This document shows positions 50,939 to 59,860 of a stretch of DNA of 64,000 nucleotides, in pieces; the stretch's first letter is position 1; every line of letters starts with the position of its first letter. Both the position numbers and the translations under genes were made by a program. This stretch comes from an uncultured Lachnospiraceae bacterium (GTDB taxonomy: Bacteria; Bacillota; Clostridia; Lachnospirales; Lachnospiraceae): the NCBI GenBank assembly GCA_910576815.1, contig CAJTKA010000007.1, forward strand, positions 1-64,000. The letters are read 5' to 3'. The notes under the pieces were generated by a model that saw only the letters and a list, made by a program, of their open reading frames with translations, did no database searches and was not told the origin of the DNA.

Positions 50939-51697
50939 TCACCACCCCATCTCGTCAAGGAATACAGTCAGCTTTTCACGGCGCTCTTTAGGATCGTCCC
51001 CTCCGTATTTCGCCATTCTGTGTTCGCCAACCACCTTGCCGTCGCGCAGATAGATGACCCGTGTCCCGCGCAGCGCGGTTTTGATATCGTGCGTTACCAT
51101 AACGATGCTCTGACCGTTCTCGTGTACCTGCGTAAAGATGTCGAGAACGTCCCTGCCCGATGCGGAATTGAGCGAACCAGTAGGCTCGTCCGCGAAAAGA
51201 ATTTTCGGCTCATTGATCACAGCGCGCACGATTCCGACACGCTGCGCCTCACCGCCGGAAAGCTGGTTTGGATATTTCTTCTGCATCTCTTCCGTAAGCC
51301 CCACTTTTGCGAGCAGCTCCTTTACCCTTTTGATCAGCTCCGGAGAGTTTTTCTGCACGACAAACGCACCCGTCAGCACATTGTCAAGGACATTCTGATT
51401 TTCCAACAGATAGATGTTCTGAAAAACGAAGCCGCAGTTTTTTCTCCGAAACACCGCAAGCCAATCGTTCGTATAGTCCGAAATCTCAGTGTCACCGAAA
51501 AATACCTTTCCCAAAGTGGGCTTATCCATCCCGGAAAGCGCGTAGAGCAGGGTGGACTTGCCCGAGCCCGAAGCGCCCATGATAACCGTAAAATCACCCT
51601 CCATAATCTCCAGATCGAGGTTCTTGATCACGTGCTGCTGCGTGGCACCGTTTGAAAAAGACTTGCACAGCTTCTCTGTACGTAAAATAGGGATCAT
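50939..51697 (-). CDS. ABC transporter ATP-binding protein (MacB/Bce type)
   Basis: A 252-residue ATPase with Walker A GASGSGKST, signature LSGGEAQR, Walker B ILFADEPTGSLN and switch histidine in VTHDIKT. It energises the large FtsX permease encoded downstream across leader copy C. It lies 120 nt after the kinase gene, where a separate promoter could lie; none was clear. Confidence 0.95.
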   Translation of the reverse strand: MIPILRTEKLCKSFSNGATQQHVIKNLDLEIMEGDFTVIMGASGSGKSTLLYALSGMDKPTLGKVFFGDTEISDYTNDWLAVFRRKNCGFVFQNIYLLENQNVLDNVLTGAFVVQKNSPELIKRVKELLAKVGLTEEMQKKYPNQLSGGEAQRVGIVRAVINEPKILFADEPTGSLNSASGRDVLDIFTQVHENGQSIVMVTHDIKTALRGTRVIYLRDGKVVGEHRMAKYGGDDPKERREKLTVFLDEMGW

Positions 51698-51817
51698 ATA
51701 TCACACTACCTTTCCAATACATGATTGTCGTATCTTATGATAGTATTATACATGATCCCGTTTGTGATTTCCTTGTCAGAATCTTGTCAAATTCTTGTCT
51801 TTTTCTTAACCAAGCGG

Positions 51818-53104
51818 CTAACTGAGCGGAATGAGCAGCGTTGCGCACAGCCCGTTTTCACTCCTGACAGACAGCTCTCCGCCCATTTTATCCATGAGTA
51901 TCTTTGCGATATACAGCCCTAAACCGCTGCCTTCCCTGCCGCCATGTTCCTTTCCGCGGTAGAATTTATTGGTAATAAGCGCTATCTCATCTTCGGGAAC
52001 TCCCGGGCCGCTGTCACTGATCGACATCTCGAGAAAGCTCTCGTCAAGACGGAAAGAAATGTCTATGGGCGTGCCTGCGTATTTGTAAGAGTTGGCTAGG
52101 ATATTGCCAATGACCTGCGACAAGCGCAGCTTGTCCATATGCACAATGACCTGCGGTATTTCGGATATACGCACAAGCCCTCTGTCATCGTACTCAGAGA
52201 CGATCTGTGCTATCACAGCGGCATTTTCGTCCGCGCATTTTACCTTGAACTCCCCCAAGTCCTCCAAAGTGGAAGAAAACAGGTCGCCTACAAGCAGCGC
52301 TATTTCATCCGCCCTTTTATAGATGTTATTCATCTTCGCGATCATATCTTCCGTGACCGTTATTTCCTGCCCCTCATTCTGCGCAAATACCGCCGCCATC
52401 AGCTCAGCTGTGAGCTTAATGCCCGTCACAGGCGTTTTCAGGTCGTGGGAGAGCGACGCGATCAGCTCACGCTCTTTTTTCTGTAAGTAAAGCTCTCTTG
52501 CTCTGGACGCTTTCAGCTCCTCCCGCATGATATCAAAGCTCTCCGAAAAAGCGCCGAACAGATTGCCCTGATCCATCTCAAGAGGCCGGTCAAGGTCACC
52601 CGCTGCCACATAGGACGCAAAAGCTTTCATCTTAGCAAAGGGGAGTACGATCCTTTTGCGGATATACGCCCCGAAAGCCGCCGCCGCGCCGATCAGGAGA
52701 AAACCGCATACACAGTAGACCGCGATGATGCTTATACGCAGACGGTCGAAGCGCTTGTTGCTGTCTGTGAGCACGACGCTGCCCATTATCTGATTGTTTT
52801 CTATGATATAGGTATAGGGATAACGCCTCTGCATTGCCACCTTAACGGTTATCTCTTCCGAGCGGTCGAGACGATTGTCATAAATCACATTCCCGTCCGT
52901 GTCAAGTATCACATATTCCCGTTCCGGCTCTGTGTTTTCAGGCGGCATATCGCCTAAAACCATCTTATGCGCAATCTCATTGAGCAAGAGCACATCATCA
53001 TTATTTTTTGAAAAACCATCCGCGCCTGTGAGCTTCACCACCGCAAACAGCCCGACAGCGAGCAGCAGCACAAGAAACGCCGTAAATCTGTAATATCCTT
53101 TCAT
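51818..53104 (-). CDS. Sensor histidine kinase of the second ABC-linked system
   Basis: A 428-residue HisKA kinase with two membrane helices (about residues 6-25 and 122-148) and an extracellular sensor of about 95 residues. A HAMP domain (about 150-195) and the H box SLSHDLKTPVTG (His about 220) follow. The ATPase domain has NILANSYKY, DSGPGVP and GSGLGLYIAK. The ATG at 53104 overlaps the regulator's TGA, so the pair is translationally coupled. The large extracellular sensor suggests direct ligand detection. Confidence 0.94.
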   Translation of the reverse strand: MKGYYRFTAFLVLLLAVGLFAVVKLTGADGFSKNNDDVLLLNEIAHKMVLGDMPPENTEPEREYVILDTDGNVIYDNRLDRSEEITVKVAMQRRYPYTYIIENNQIMGSVVLTDSNKRFDRLRISIIAVYCVCGFLLIGAAAAFGAYIRKRIVLPFAKMKAFASYVAAGDLDRPLEMDQGNLFGAFSESFDIMREELKASRARELYLQKKERELIASLSHDLKTPVTGIKLTAELMAAVFAQNEGQEITVTEDMIAKMNNIYKRADEIALLVGDLFSSTLEDLGEFKVKCADENAAVIAQIVSEYDDRGLVRISEIPQVIVHMDKLRLSQVIGNILANSYKYAGTPIDISFRLDESFLEMSISDSGPGVPEDEIALITNKFYRGKEHGGREGSGLGLYIAKILMDKMGGELSVRSENGLCATLLIPLS

Positions 53105-53832
53105 AGCGCTGTCTCTTCCATCAGGTAACCCACACCCCATACGGTTTTTATGAGCTGCGGTTCTTTCGGGTCAGCTTCGATCTTTTCACGCAGATGCCTG
53201 ATATGTACGGCGATCGTGCCCTCGTTGATATAGGCATTCTCCCACACATCCCTAAGCAGCTCGTCCTTGGAAACGACCCTGCCCCTGTTTTTGTAAAGAT
53301 AATACAGGAGCTTGTATTCCAGTGCCTTGAGGGTGATTTCCCTACCGTCCGCAATGATCTTGTGCGTATTTGTGTTCAGGTACACTTCACCTGTCAGTTT
53401 CACAAGGCCATCCTCATTTTGCTGAAAATTCCCGACATCGTGCACAGGATTCCGCGTCCTGTCGTATCTTGAGATGGCAGCTTTCACCTTGGCAAGCAAG
53501 ACGCTGAGCGTATAAGGCTTTTTGATATAATCATCGCCGCCTATGTTCAGAGCGATGAGCACATCATCGTCGCTTGTCCGGGCGCTTATGAAGAAGATCG
53601 GCAGGTCATAGTTTTCCCGTATCTTCCTGCAAAGATCGAAGCCTGACTCTTCGCCGAGATTGATGTCAAGTAAGAGCAGAGAGACATCGCGTGTTTCAAG
53701 AAAAGCTGCCGCATCGGCATAGCTTGTCACATAGGAAGTCTTTACGCCAAAAATATTGAAATATTCGGAGGTAGCCGCGGCTATCATCTCGTCATCATCT
53801 ATCATCAGGACTTTATAGCTTTCCAAATCCAT
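53101..53832 (-). CDS. OmpR-family response regulator of the second ABC-linked system
   Basis: A 243-residue regulator with receiver (IDDDEM, phosphoacceptor Asp 56 in LLLLDINLG, Lys in IKKPY) and C-terminal winged helix (ALEYKLLYYLYKNRGRVVSK; WENAYINEGTIAVHIRHLRE). It is the first gene of the module regulator-kinase-ATPase-permease-hydrolase. Its ribosome site lies in a repeat shared with the ychF upstream region. Confidence 0.95.
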   Translation of the reverse strand: MDLESYKVLMIDDDEMIAAATSEYFNIFGVKTSYVTSYADAAAFLETRDVSLLLLDINLGEESGFDLCRKIRENYDLPIFFISARTSDDDVLIALNIGGDDYIKKPYTLSVLLAKVKAAISRYDRTRNPVHDVGNFQQNEDGLVKLTGEVYLNTNTHKIIADGREITLKALEYKLLYYLYKNRGRVVSKDELLRDVWENAYINEGTIAVHIRHLREKIEADPKEPQLIKTVWGVGYLMEETAL

Positions 53833-53845
53833 AGCTCATCCTATT

Positions 53846-53925
53846 CCTCCGTGTTTCCTAAAAATGAAAAGCCTTAATAGATATGCTAGTATAGCATAGT
53901 AAGGCTCAAAAGTAAATTACGGGAT
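53846..53925 (-). terminator. Repeated terminator module, copy 2
   Basis: GCCTTA/TAAGGC arms (53871-53906) with inner pairing and a T-rich end on the minus strand. It resembles 46058-46138 over about 80 nt including the CCTCCGTGTTTCC end that forms the ribosome site of the regulator gene. It lies downstream of the sortase relic. Confidence 0.75.
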
Positions 53926-54131
53926 CATAGGTGGATAAGGTCAGCAATGTATCTCCGAACATGGAGCCGTCCTTCATGTTATGGCCGTTGTCTCCTGTCC
54001 CCACATTTATCTCTCTTACCATTTTTCTTAATTCTTCCTGCTGTGCCCTGTGCCACACAGACTGACAGTATGTCTGCACGATTAGGATCAGGCATACTGT
54101 CATTATTGCAAGAAGAAGCATCTTCTTTCAA
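53925..54131 (-). pseudogene. Class B sortase relic with internal deletions
   Basis: The frame MLLLAIMTVCLILIVQTYCQ and HRAQQEELRKMVREINV is nearly identical to residues 12-50 of the sortase at 62.1-62.9 kb. It then jumps to GHNMKDGSMFGD (around the catalytic His) and again to LLTLSTYDP, ending where the catalytic Cys should be. About 190 of 278 residues are missing, but the remaining pieces stay in one frame. Confidence 0.88.
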
Positions 54132-54132
54132 C

Positions 54133-54378
54133 ACTAGGATTTCTTGCATCGTATAGTCTGGCTGCTCATACTTTTCTTTCGTATAATCACCAGTACCCCC
54201 CCCTTATCAAATTCTTCCAAATATCTTGCCATTCCTATCGGATTCTTCACATCTACTTTACAAAATATTTTTTACACATACGCAAAAATTTTATATCTGT
54301 TTTTAAAAATATATCGGCTCCTGCCTCTGCGCTTGCAAGGTGTAAACTGTCAAATGCTTTGATATTAGATATATTCAT
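54133..54378 (-). pseudogene. PIN-domain (VapC-like) toxin relic
   Basis: Starts at ISNIKAFDSLHLASAEAGAD and FLKTDIKFLRMCKK, the C-terminal part of a PIN-domain ribonuclease with its conserved Asp residues; the first roughly 90 residues are absent. One extra T near 54265 shifts the frame. The next frame reads KVDVKNPIGMARYLEEF, the usual PIN-protein end. A run of eight G (54196-54203) then shifts again; with one G fewer it would read GDYTKEKYEQPDYTMQEIL. It abuts the kinase relic on the opposite strand. Confidence 0.7.
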
Positions 54379-54383
54379 GATTT

Positions 54384-55006
54384 TTGTATTGGAGCGCCGT
54401 GATCCTGTTTCTCCGCTCGACGATTCTTACCCTGCACCAGATCATACGGCGTATTACGGATATGCGCACGAATCTGGTCTTGCAGGCGGAATACGCAAGG
54501 CAGCTTGACAGCCGCCTGTTGGCACAAAAGGATTTTTATGAGGCAAGAATTTCCCATGAAAACGCGCTCCGTTCCCTGCGTCATGACATGGCGGGGCATC
54601 TGAACACATTGGCTGTATTGCTTGCGGATGATAAAACGGCGGAGGCGAAAAAGTATCTGCACGGCATTACAAAATACCATAAGGAACAGGCTTCTGAGCT
54701 TTTCTGCAAAAACCCGTATATGAACGCGATCCTGCAAAATTATGCAGGAAAGTGTAAGAAGCAGCAGATCGAATTAGACTGCCATATCGAAATCGGGGAC
54801 GAGGATCTGCCCATTACCGAGCTGTGCCTGATCTTAAATAATGCGTTGGAAAATGCGGTGGAAGCTTCCCTGACGATACCTGAAGAAAAGCGGCTCATCA
54901 AGGTGCAAGCGACTATCCGCCAGGATCTGTTTTTACTCCGTGTCAGCAACCGCTTTGAGGGATGTCCTGCAACGGCGGACAGATGGAGTACCGCGTTGGG
55001 GACTGT
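54384..55006 (+). pseudogene. GHKL sensor kinase (AgrC-like) relic, truncated at both ends
   Basis: Begins inside the last membrane segment (YWSAVILFLRSTILTLHQII). It continues with a coiled coil, the H box ENALRSLRHDMAGHLNTL and the N box LCLILNNALENAVEAS, then stops making sense after LRVSNRFEG. The G box is deleted. A short piece in another frame, NGGQMEYRVGD, is the C-terminal segment of the same family; there the sequence changes into the neighbouring minus-strand relic. Intact members have about 430 residues. Confidence 0.85.
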
Positions 55007-55372
55007 TCGGCAACAATCGGCAGTCTAAGACAAACAGAATATTCTTTACTGATTGCAACCGCAAAAAATTCTTTGCGATTAGTCCACTCTTCCAAATGTC
55101 CATAGGAAAATCTGCTGGTGAATGCCTGCATCTTTTCCATATTTTCTTTCGCATCTGCATATGTAATCTGCTTTCCGTTGAGTTCAAATATGGTATCTTT
55201 GGAAAAAAAAACGGTCATAGCTCTTCGTATTATGAGAATTTAAAACATCTGCAAAATTCCTCGTATAAATTCCGGCAACTCCTTTAACATACCAAGGACA
55301 AATCATAAAATATAGCGCCGTACATGCAATCATAATCATGATGATTTTCAAATATGATATCTTTACCCGCAT
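55006..55372 (-). pseudogene. Membrane-anchored hypothetical protein, frameshifted and truncated
   Basis: Starts at ATG 55372 with one membrane helix (ISYLKIIMIMIACTALYFMI) and continues FADVLNSHNTKSYDRFFF. A run of nine T on the coding strand (55203-55211) shifts the frame; the next frame continues SKDTIFELNGKQITYADAKE and LEEWTNRKEFFAVAISKEYS. Sense ends near 55006, where the kinase relic begins. It lies just downstream of the alpha/beta hydrolase on the same strand. Family not recognised. Confidence 0.65.
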
Positions 55373-55375
55373 GGC

Positions 55376-56305
55376 TCAAATGTTCTCCCTTATAAACTCC
55401 CGGATCTTTTTCGCATAAGTCTCATAATCCGTCATTGCGCTGTTTGCGTGATCCGCGCCCTCTATCAGCAGCCATCTTTTTGAAGCATGGCAGGCTTTGT
55501 ACAACGCTTTTCCCATAGCAGGCGGGACGATGGAATCCTGACTGCCATGAATAAACAAAATGGGGATCTCCGTCCTCCGAACAGCCTTTAATGCCGTATC
55601 CGCTTCCGTGTCAAAATGTCCGAACAGGCGAGCCCCCAACCTGATCAGCCAATAAAGCGGTTTTACGGGAAGCTTCATTTGCCTTACGGTTTGTTTGATG
55701 ATATCCGCCGGTCCCAGATAGCCGCAGTCTGCTATGATTCCCCTGACATTCCCCGGCAATCCAAGGTTCGACGCCATCATCACGGAAGCCGCTCCCATCG
55801 ATACTCCTGCAAGAATGATATCCGTATTTTCTCCGTATCTCTTTACGGCAAATTCCACCCATGATTTACAGTCGCATCGTTCCCTGATCCCAAAAGTGAT
55901 CGTCTTTCCCTCACTCTTTCCATGCGCACGCTCATCCACCATAAGGAGCGGATAACCATTTGCCCGGCACAGCTTAAAAATGCCATACCCGTCCCATGCC
56001 GACGTCCCGTGATAGCCATGAAAAAAGAGAATCAGCGGCGCATCCTTTTGCCCATAATACAGCTTTCCGTACAGCTGCAAACCCTCGATCGAAACAATAT
56101 GGACTTCCTCACCGGGAGCATTTTCCATCTCCTCTATGACATGAAGCATTTTGTCCTTATGCGCCCGATACAGATCACTGTCCGGAATCTGCCGTACCGT
56201 CGGGCGCAGTCGGCGCGGATAGCAGAATACAACGCGAAACAAACCGTATACGGATAAAATTCCCAGCAAAAATGCGGAAGACAGAGCGACAATTGCTTTC
56301 TTCAT
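55376..56305 (-). CDS. Alpha/beta hydrolase with N-terminal membrane anchor
   Basis: A 309-residue protein with one N-terminal membrane helix (ALSSAFLLGILSVYGLFRVV) and an alpha/beta-hydrolase domain. The oxyanion segment is LFFHGYHGTSAWDGYG and the nucleophile elbow is AGVSMGAASVM. The acid is in FIHGSQDSIVPP and the His in EGADHANSA. It resembles the YqkD/BAAT-like esterase group. The ATG overlaps the stop of the diguanylate cyclase gene (ATGA), so both are translated together. Substrate unknown. Confidence 0.88.
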   Translation of the reverse strand: MKKAIVALSSAFLLGILSVYGLFRVVFCYPRRLRPTVRQIPDSDLYRAHKDKMLHVIEEMENAPGEEVHIVSIEGLQLYGKLYYGQKDAPLILFFHGYHGTSAWDGYGIFKLCRANGYPLLMVDERAHGKSEGKTITFGIRERCDCKSWVEFAVKRYGENTDIILAGVSMGAASVMMASNLGLPGNVRGIIADCGYLGPADIIKQTVRQMKLPVKPLYWLIRLGARLFGHFDTEADTALKAVRRTEIPILFIHGSQDSIVPPAMGKALYKACHASKRWLLIEGADHANSAMTDYETYAKKIREFIRENI

Positions 56306-57426
56306 CTTCTGCCCTCCTTGCTGCGCCTCTTGTTTTCATACATATAGGCATCCGCTCTTTTAACGACATCTGAAAGATCAGCACCGCTTCCCAGCGCAAA
56401 ACCAACCGCGCTCGATATCGAAATTTCAACCTCACCATGATCCGCATTCAATTTTTCCTGTACGAATCGTATCACGCGTTCCGATTCCCCCTGTTCCGGG
56501 TTATCTATGATCATTAAAAATTCATCTCCGCCGATCCGATACACGCGACACCTGTTACTTGCCTGCGATGCCAGGGCATAGGAGAACTTTTCTATTGCCA
56601 GATCCCCCATACTGTGTCCCAATTTATCATTGATCATTTTCAGGTTATTTAAATCCCAAAACAATACGGAAATTTCTTCAATAGACGGATAATATTCTGC
56701 TGCCATTTCCTCGTACTTGTTTTGATTAAAGACCTTTGTTTTGGCATCTGTCCCTTTCAGATAGGTAAGTTGAGCGATTCGATAGGCATCCTCATTGCTG
56801 CTGACAACCATATACTGCATCATCACGGAAAACACAAACATAATGATGCTTCTTGGAAAAACTTCAAATACAACGATAATAAAAATCGGATTCTCGTTGA
56901 ACGGTATCTGCAGCGCGCCACCTGCCATTTGTTCCAGATACCAGCTTCTGACATGCTGACTCTGCAAAAGAATATTCAAATCGCAGAGTCCATAAAAAAA
57001 GCTTGCCAGCGAGCTGATCAACATCGTGACCGTATTTACCGCAAACGCAAACCAGATGGTGCTGCGTCTCCTGTACTGCATTGCAAAAAGCAGGGGAATC
57101 ACATAGGCAAACACTGCATGAAATGATAAAAAGGAGGCAATCACTCCGGAAACGACGCAGATCAATGTCAATAGAAAATATTTGATCCATGCCCTTGTAA
57201 GATCACTTCTGATAAAAATAAAAAAGGCCGGAATAAACAGGACGACATTTGATAAAAATGCGATGGTCGTCAATTGTTTATCCACCTCAAAAAATCCGGT
57301 CACCGTAAGCAGCCAGATAAAAGCAACCGCAAGTAAAAACCAGATAAAACTTTTTAGCGTACGTTTATTTGACTTGATTTCCTGATAAATCAATTCCTGT
57401 TGATATTGTTCCTTAAAACCTTCCAT
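56302..57426 (-). CDS. Membrane diguanylate cyclase
   Basis: A 374-residue protein with a cytoplasmic start and about six membrane segments (residues about 25-200). The C-terminal GGDEF domain has LFWDLNNLKMINDKLGHSMG and RIGGDEFLMII. It makes c-di-GMP. An inhibitory RxxD site was not obvious. The start at 57426 overlaps the stop of a 23-codon frame (TGATG). It is the second c-di-GMP protein in the window. Confidence 0.93.
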   Translation of the reverse strand: MEGFKEQYQQELIYQEIKSNKRTLKSFIWFLLAVAFIWLLTVTGFFEVDKQLTTIAFLSNVVLFIPAFFIFIRSDLTRAWIKYFLLTLICVVSGVIASFLSFHAVFAYVIPLLFAMQYRRRSTIWFAFAVNTVTMLISSLASFFYGLCDLNILLQSQHVRSWYLEQMAGGALQIPFNENPIFIIVVFEVFPRSIIMFVFSVMMQYMVVSSNEDAYRIAQLTYLKGTDAKTKVFNQNKYEEMAAEYYPSIEEISVLFWDLNNLKMINDKLGHSMGDLAIEKFSYALASQASNRCRVYRIGGDEFLMIIDNPEQGESERVIRFVQEKLNADHGEVEISISSAVGFALGSGADLSDVVKRADAYMYENKRRSKEGRR

Positions 57427-57497
57427 CACAAATCCTTTTTCCTATGGCAGACATATTTCTTATGAGTTCCTTTGCCGCTAATGATGCCGAATTTCAT
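57426..57497 (-). CDS. Small leader-type ORF coupled to the diguanylate cyclase
   Basis: A 23-residue frame (begins MKFGIISGKGTHKK) starting at ATG 57497 after CAGGGGA and ending in a TGA that overlaps the cyclase ATG. Its start resembles the first residues of YchF, and it follows a repeat that also precedes ychF, so it may be a relic rather than a functional peptide. Confidence 0.35.
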   Translation of the reverse strand: MKFGIISGKGTHKKYVCHRKKDL

Positions 57498-57509
57498 GAT
57501 ATCCCGGTC

Positions 57510-57567
57510 CCCTGTATTTCCAAAAAACGAGCCTTATCAGCTATGATAGTATAGCATAATAAGGCTC
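57510..57567 (-). terminator. Repeated terminator module, copy 3
   Basis: GAGCCTTA (57529-57536) and TAAGGCTC (57560-57567) with the same inner GCTAT/ATAGC pairing as the copies at 46.1 and 53.9 kb. The minus strand ends in GTTTTTTGG. It terminates the transglutaminase operon, 26 nt after its stop. Confidence 0.85.
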
Positions 57568-57592
57568 TGTTCATCAAGCATTATCATCTCTT

Positions 57593-59860
57593 TTACATCA
57601 CAGAAAATTTCAGCCAATAGAATACATATTTTTTCCCTTTCCTCTTATGCAGCGTCTGCATCAGCCTTTCCCTTTGCCTGAAGCATTCTTCCAATTCCCG
57701 CTTGCCGGCCTCAAGCGTCCCATACAGACAGCTTTCATACGTCTCAATAAACCCTGTCGCTATTTCCTTTTCATCCTCATCCCTTTTGACCCGTTCAGCC
57801 AGTTCGTGATACGTTTCAAAGCATTCTCTTTCATATCCGAGCATAGACAGGATCCGTAGATTACGCATTACTGCCAGCTGGTACCTGTCACCTATGCTTC
57901 TGCGTTTTTCTCGATGCTTCTCGCTCAGCCTGTCTGTGATAAAGATAAGCACCCCCACTGTCAAAATAAGCGCTCCGCAGATTCCGATAAATCTGGCTGC
58001 CCTTCCTAATTCCCTTAGTTTTTCGTCCCTTTCTTTCCTCTCATCTTCCTCCTCATCATTCAAAAATTCCTTATTGCCAAACGAATACTCTCTATCTGCA
58101 GACTCCTTCGTCTTATCAGCGCCTTCCTTTTGCTCCTTCCTTTCAGGCTCCGCGGGATACCGTCTGACACCGTATCCCGGAGTCGGCTCAAAGGGGATCC
58201 ACCCCTTGCCTTCAAAATACACTTCCGGCCAGGCATGCGCCATACCGGAATAGACCTCCGTCTCCTTTTCGTTTCTCAGAGGAACGCTAAATCCCTGCAC
58301 ATATCTTGCCGGGAATCCCTCCGCTCTTGCAAGCAGTACGAACGCCGTCGCATAATAGGTGCAAACCCCCTCCTGTTTCTCCAGCAGAAAATAGTGTAAA
58401 AAACGCTGTTCATCCGTCACTTCTTTTGGCAAGCCGCCGGGATCGACATTGTATTCCATAGCAGCCAGCGCCTCCTCTATGCAAAACAATCCGTCGATCT
58501 CGTCCTCTGCGTCTTTTGTAACAAACGCAAGCCATTCTTTTGTTTCCGGATCCAATTTCGTTTCCGGCAGATACCGTTTTCGCATGTTTTCCCTATATGC
58601 GCCAAGTTCCGCAAGTGTTATTTCTTCCTTTGCATATGTCTTTACCGTACTCTCCCATAAGTCTGCCTGTTTTGTTCCGTCGCTTTGCAGAAAATCCCGC
58701 GTCGTCTCTCTGCCCATATTCATCCGGCAATATTGAAACGTATACTCTGTGCCATACCCTGCCTTCTTGTCAAACACTAGCTCTGCCCCGCTTTGCCGGT
58801 ACCTTGCTTGTCCCTCTATCTTCCATGTCTTAGAAGGCGCCAACAGATAATCGGTATGAAAATGTCGGTATCCCGCTTTTGCCCGGATGTCGTTATAATA
58901 AATCAGATGATCTGTATCTTCTTTTGCATACGCCTCCAATGCACACACTGTTTCCATCGTATCAAACAGCCTCTCCCGCGCATCACCCTCCTTCGTACCG
59001 CTCCACTTGCGCCCGTCAAACACATCATAGATCTTCCCTGCAAGATACAGGGGCTGCTTCTTACCGGAAACAGTCTCGATCACCATAATATTTTTATCAT
59101 CCGCCACGGTATTGGAAAAAAGCGCTGCACTTTCAGAAAACCCGCTGATCGATCCGTCCATATCCTCATCATTTCTGTTTACCAGATTTTCCGCATAAAT
59201 CGTGATTCTTTCTTCCATTCGCAGATAAATATCCTTGAGCCACTGCCAGCTATACGGCGTCTGCGGCGCCGGCATCAGAACAAGAAAGCCAAAATACAGT
59301 ATAAAAAACGGCACAAGCCACACGATATAAGCATGAGAATTTCGCTTTTCTCCATTTTGGCTCCTGTGCCATACTAACTCGGTCATCGTCATAACGACAT
59401 ACAACAGCAAAAACAGGACGCCGATTTTGGGCACATATCGCTTTGCAAACAGCGAATAACAAAGCATCCCGCACAGAATAACGGAAAACGATACTTTGAT
59501 CAAAACATATTTTTCAAATAAAAGCTGCAAAACGCAGGCAGACACAGCCAAAATAAGTGTCCCCAGGTAACTGCTCTCAGACAAGATCCACGTGCCCAAC
59601 TTTTCTTTTCCCATTACTCCGGACACCAGAGCAAGAAACGGCACGGCGATCAAAACCGCATAGATGCGCTGTCTTTTAGGAAGCTCCCTGACGCCAAAAA
59701 ATAACCCCTCTGTCAAAACCAATACGGCAAAATGCTTCCAGGTCACACCGGTCGCTCCATAAAAATCAGAAACATACAAAATGATCGCACTCGAAAAGAC
59801 GCCTGCACTAAGCAGCCGATAAATGAAAGTAAAAATCGCTCCCTTCCCCTTCTTCATCAC
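57593..59860 (-). CDS. Transglutaminase-like membrane protein (TgpA type)
   Basis: A 755-residue protein with about eight membrane segments in the first 210 residues. A large extracellular part carries a transglutaminase core, with the Cys in EGVCTYYATAFVLLARAEGF, the His in MAHAWPEVYFEG and the acidic residue in WIPFEPTPGYG. One late membrane helix (about 620-640) and a cytoplasmic tail of about 115 residues complete it. This is the TgpA/DUF3488 layout usually encoded with DUF58 and MoxR proteins, as here. The start overlaps the DUF58 stop. Confidence 0.93.
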   Translation of the reverse strand: MMKKGKGAIFTFIYRLLSAGVFSSAIILYVSDFYGATGVTWKHFAVLVLTEGLFFGVRELPKRQRIYAVLIAVPFLALVSGVMGKEKLGTWILSESSYLGTLILAVSACVLQLLFEKYVLIKVSFSVILCGMLCYSLFAKRYVPKIGVLFLLLYVVMTMTELVWHRSQNGEKRNSHAYIVWLVPFFILYFGFLVLMPAPQTPYSWQWLKDIYLRMEERITIYAENLVNRNDEDMDGSISGFSESAALFSNTVADDKNIMVIETVSGKKQPLYLAGKIYDVFDGRKWSGTKEGDARERLFDTMETVCALEAYAKEDTDHLIYYNDIRAKAGYRHFHTDYLLAPSKTWKIEGQARYRQSGAELVFDKKAGYGTEYTFQYCRMNMGRETTRDFLQSDGTKQADLWESTVKTYAKEEITLAELGAYRENMRKRYLPETKLDPETKEWLAFVTKDAEDEIDGLFCIEEALAAMEYNVDPGGLPKEVTDEQRFLHYFLLEKQEGVCTYYATAFVLLARAEGFPARYVQGFSVPLRNEKETEVYSGMAHAWPEVYFEGKGWIPFEPTPGYGVRRYPAEPERKEQKEGADKTKESADREYSFGNKEFLNDEEEDERKERDEKLRELGRAARFIGICGALILTVGVLIFITDRLSEKHREKRRSIGDRYQLAVMRNLRILSMLGYERECFETYHELAERVKRDEDEKEIATGFIETYESCLYGTLEAGKRELEECFRQRERLMQTLHKRKGKKYVFYWLKFSVM

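Noticed and set aside
53846..55372. Integrated mobile element in the relic cluster
   Set aside because: No integrase, transposase, attachment duplication or tRNA target was found; the pieces look like leftovers of duplicated chromosomal genes.
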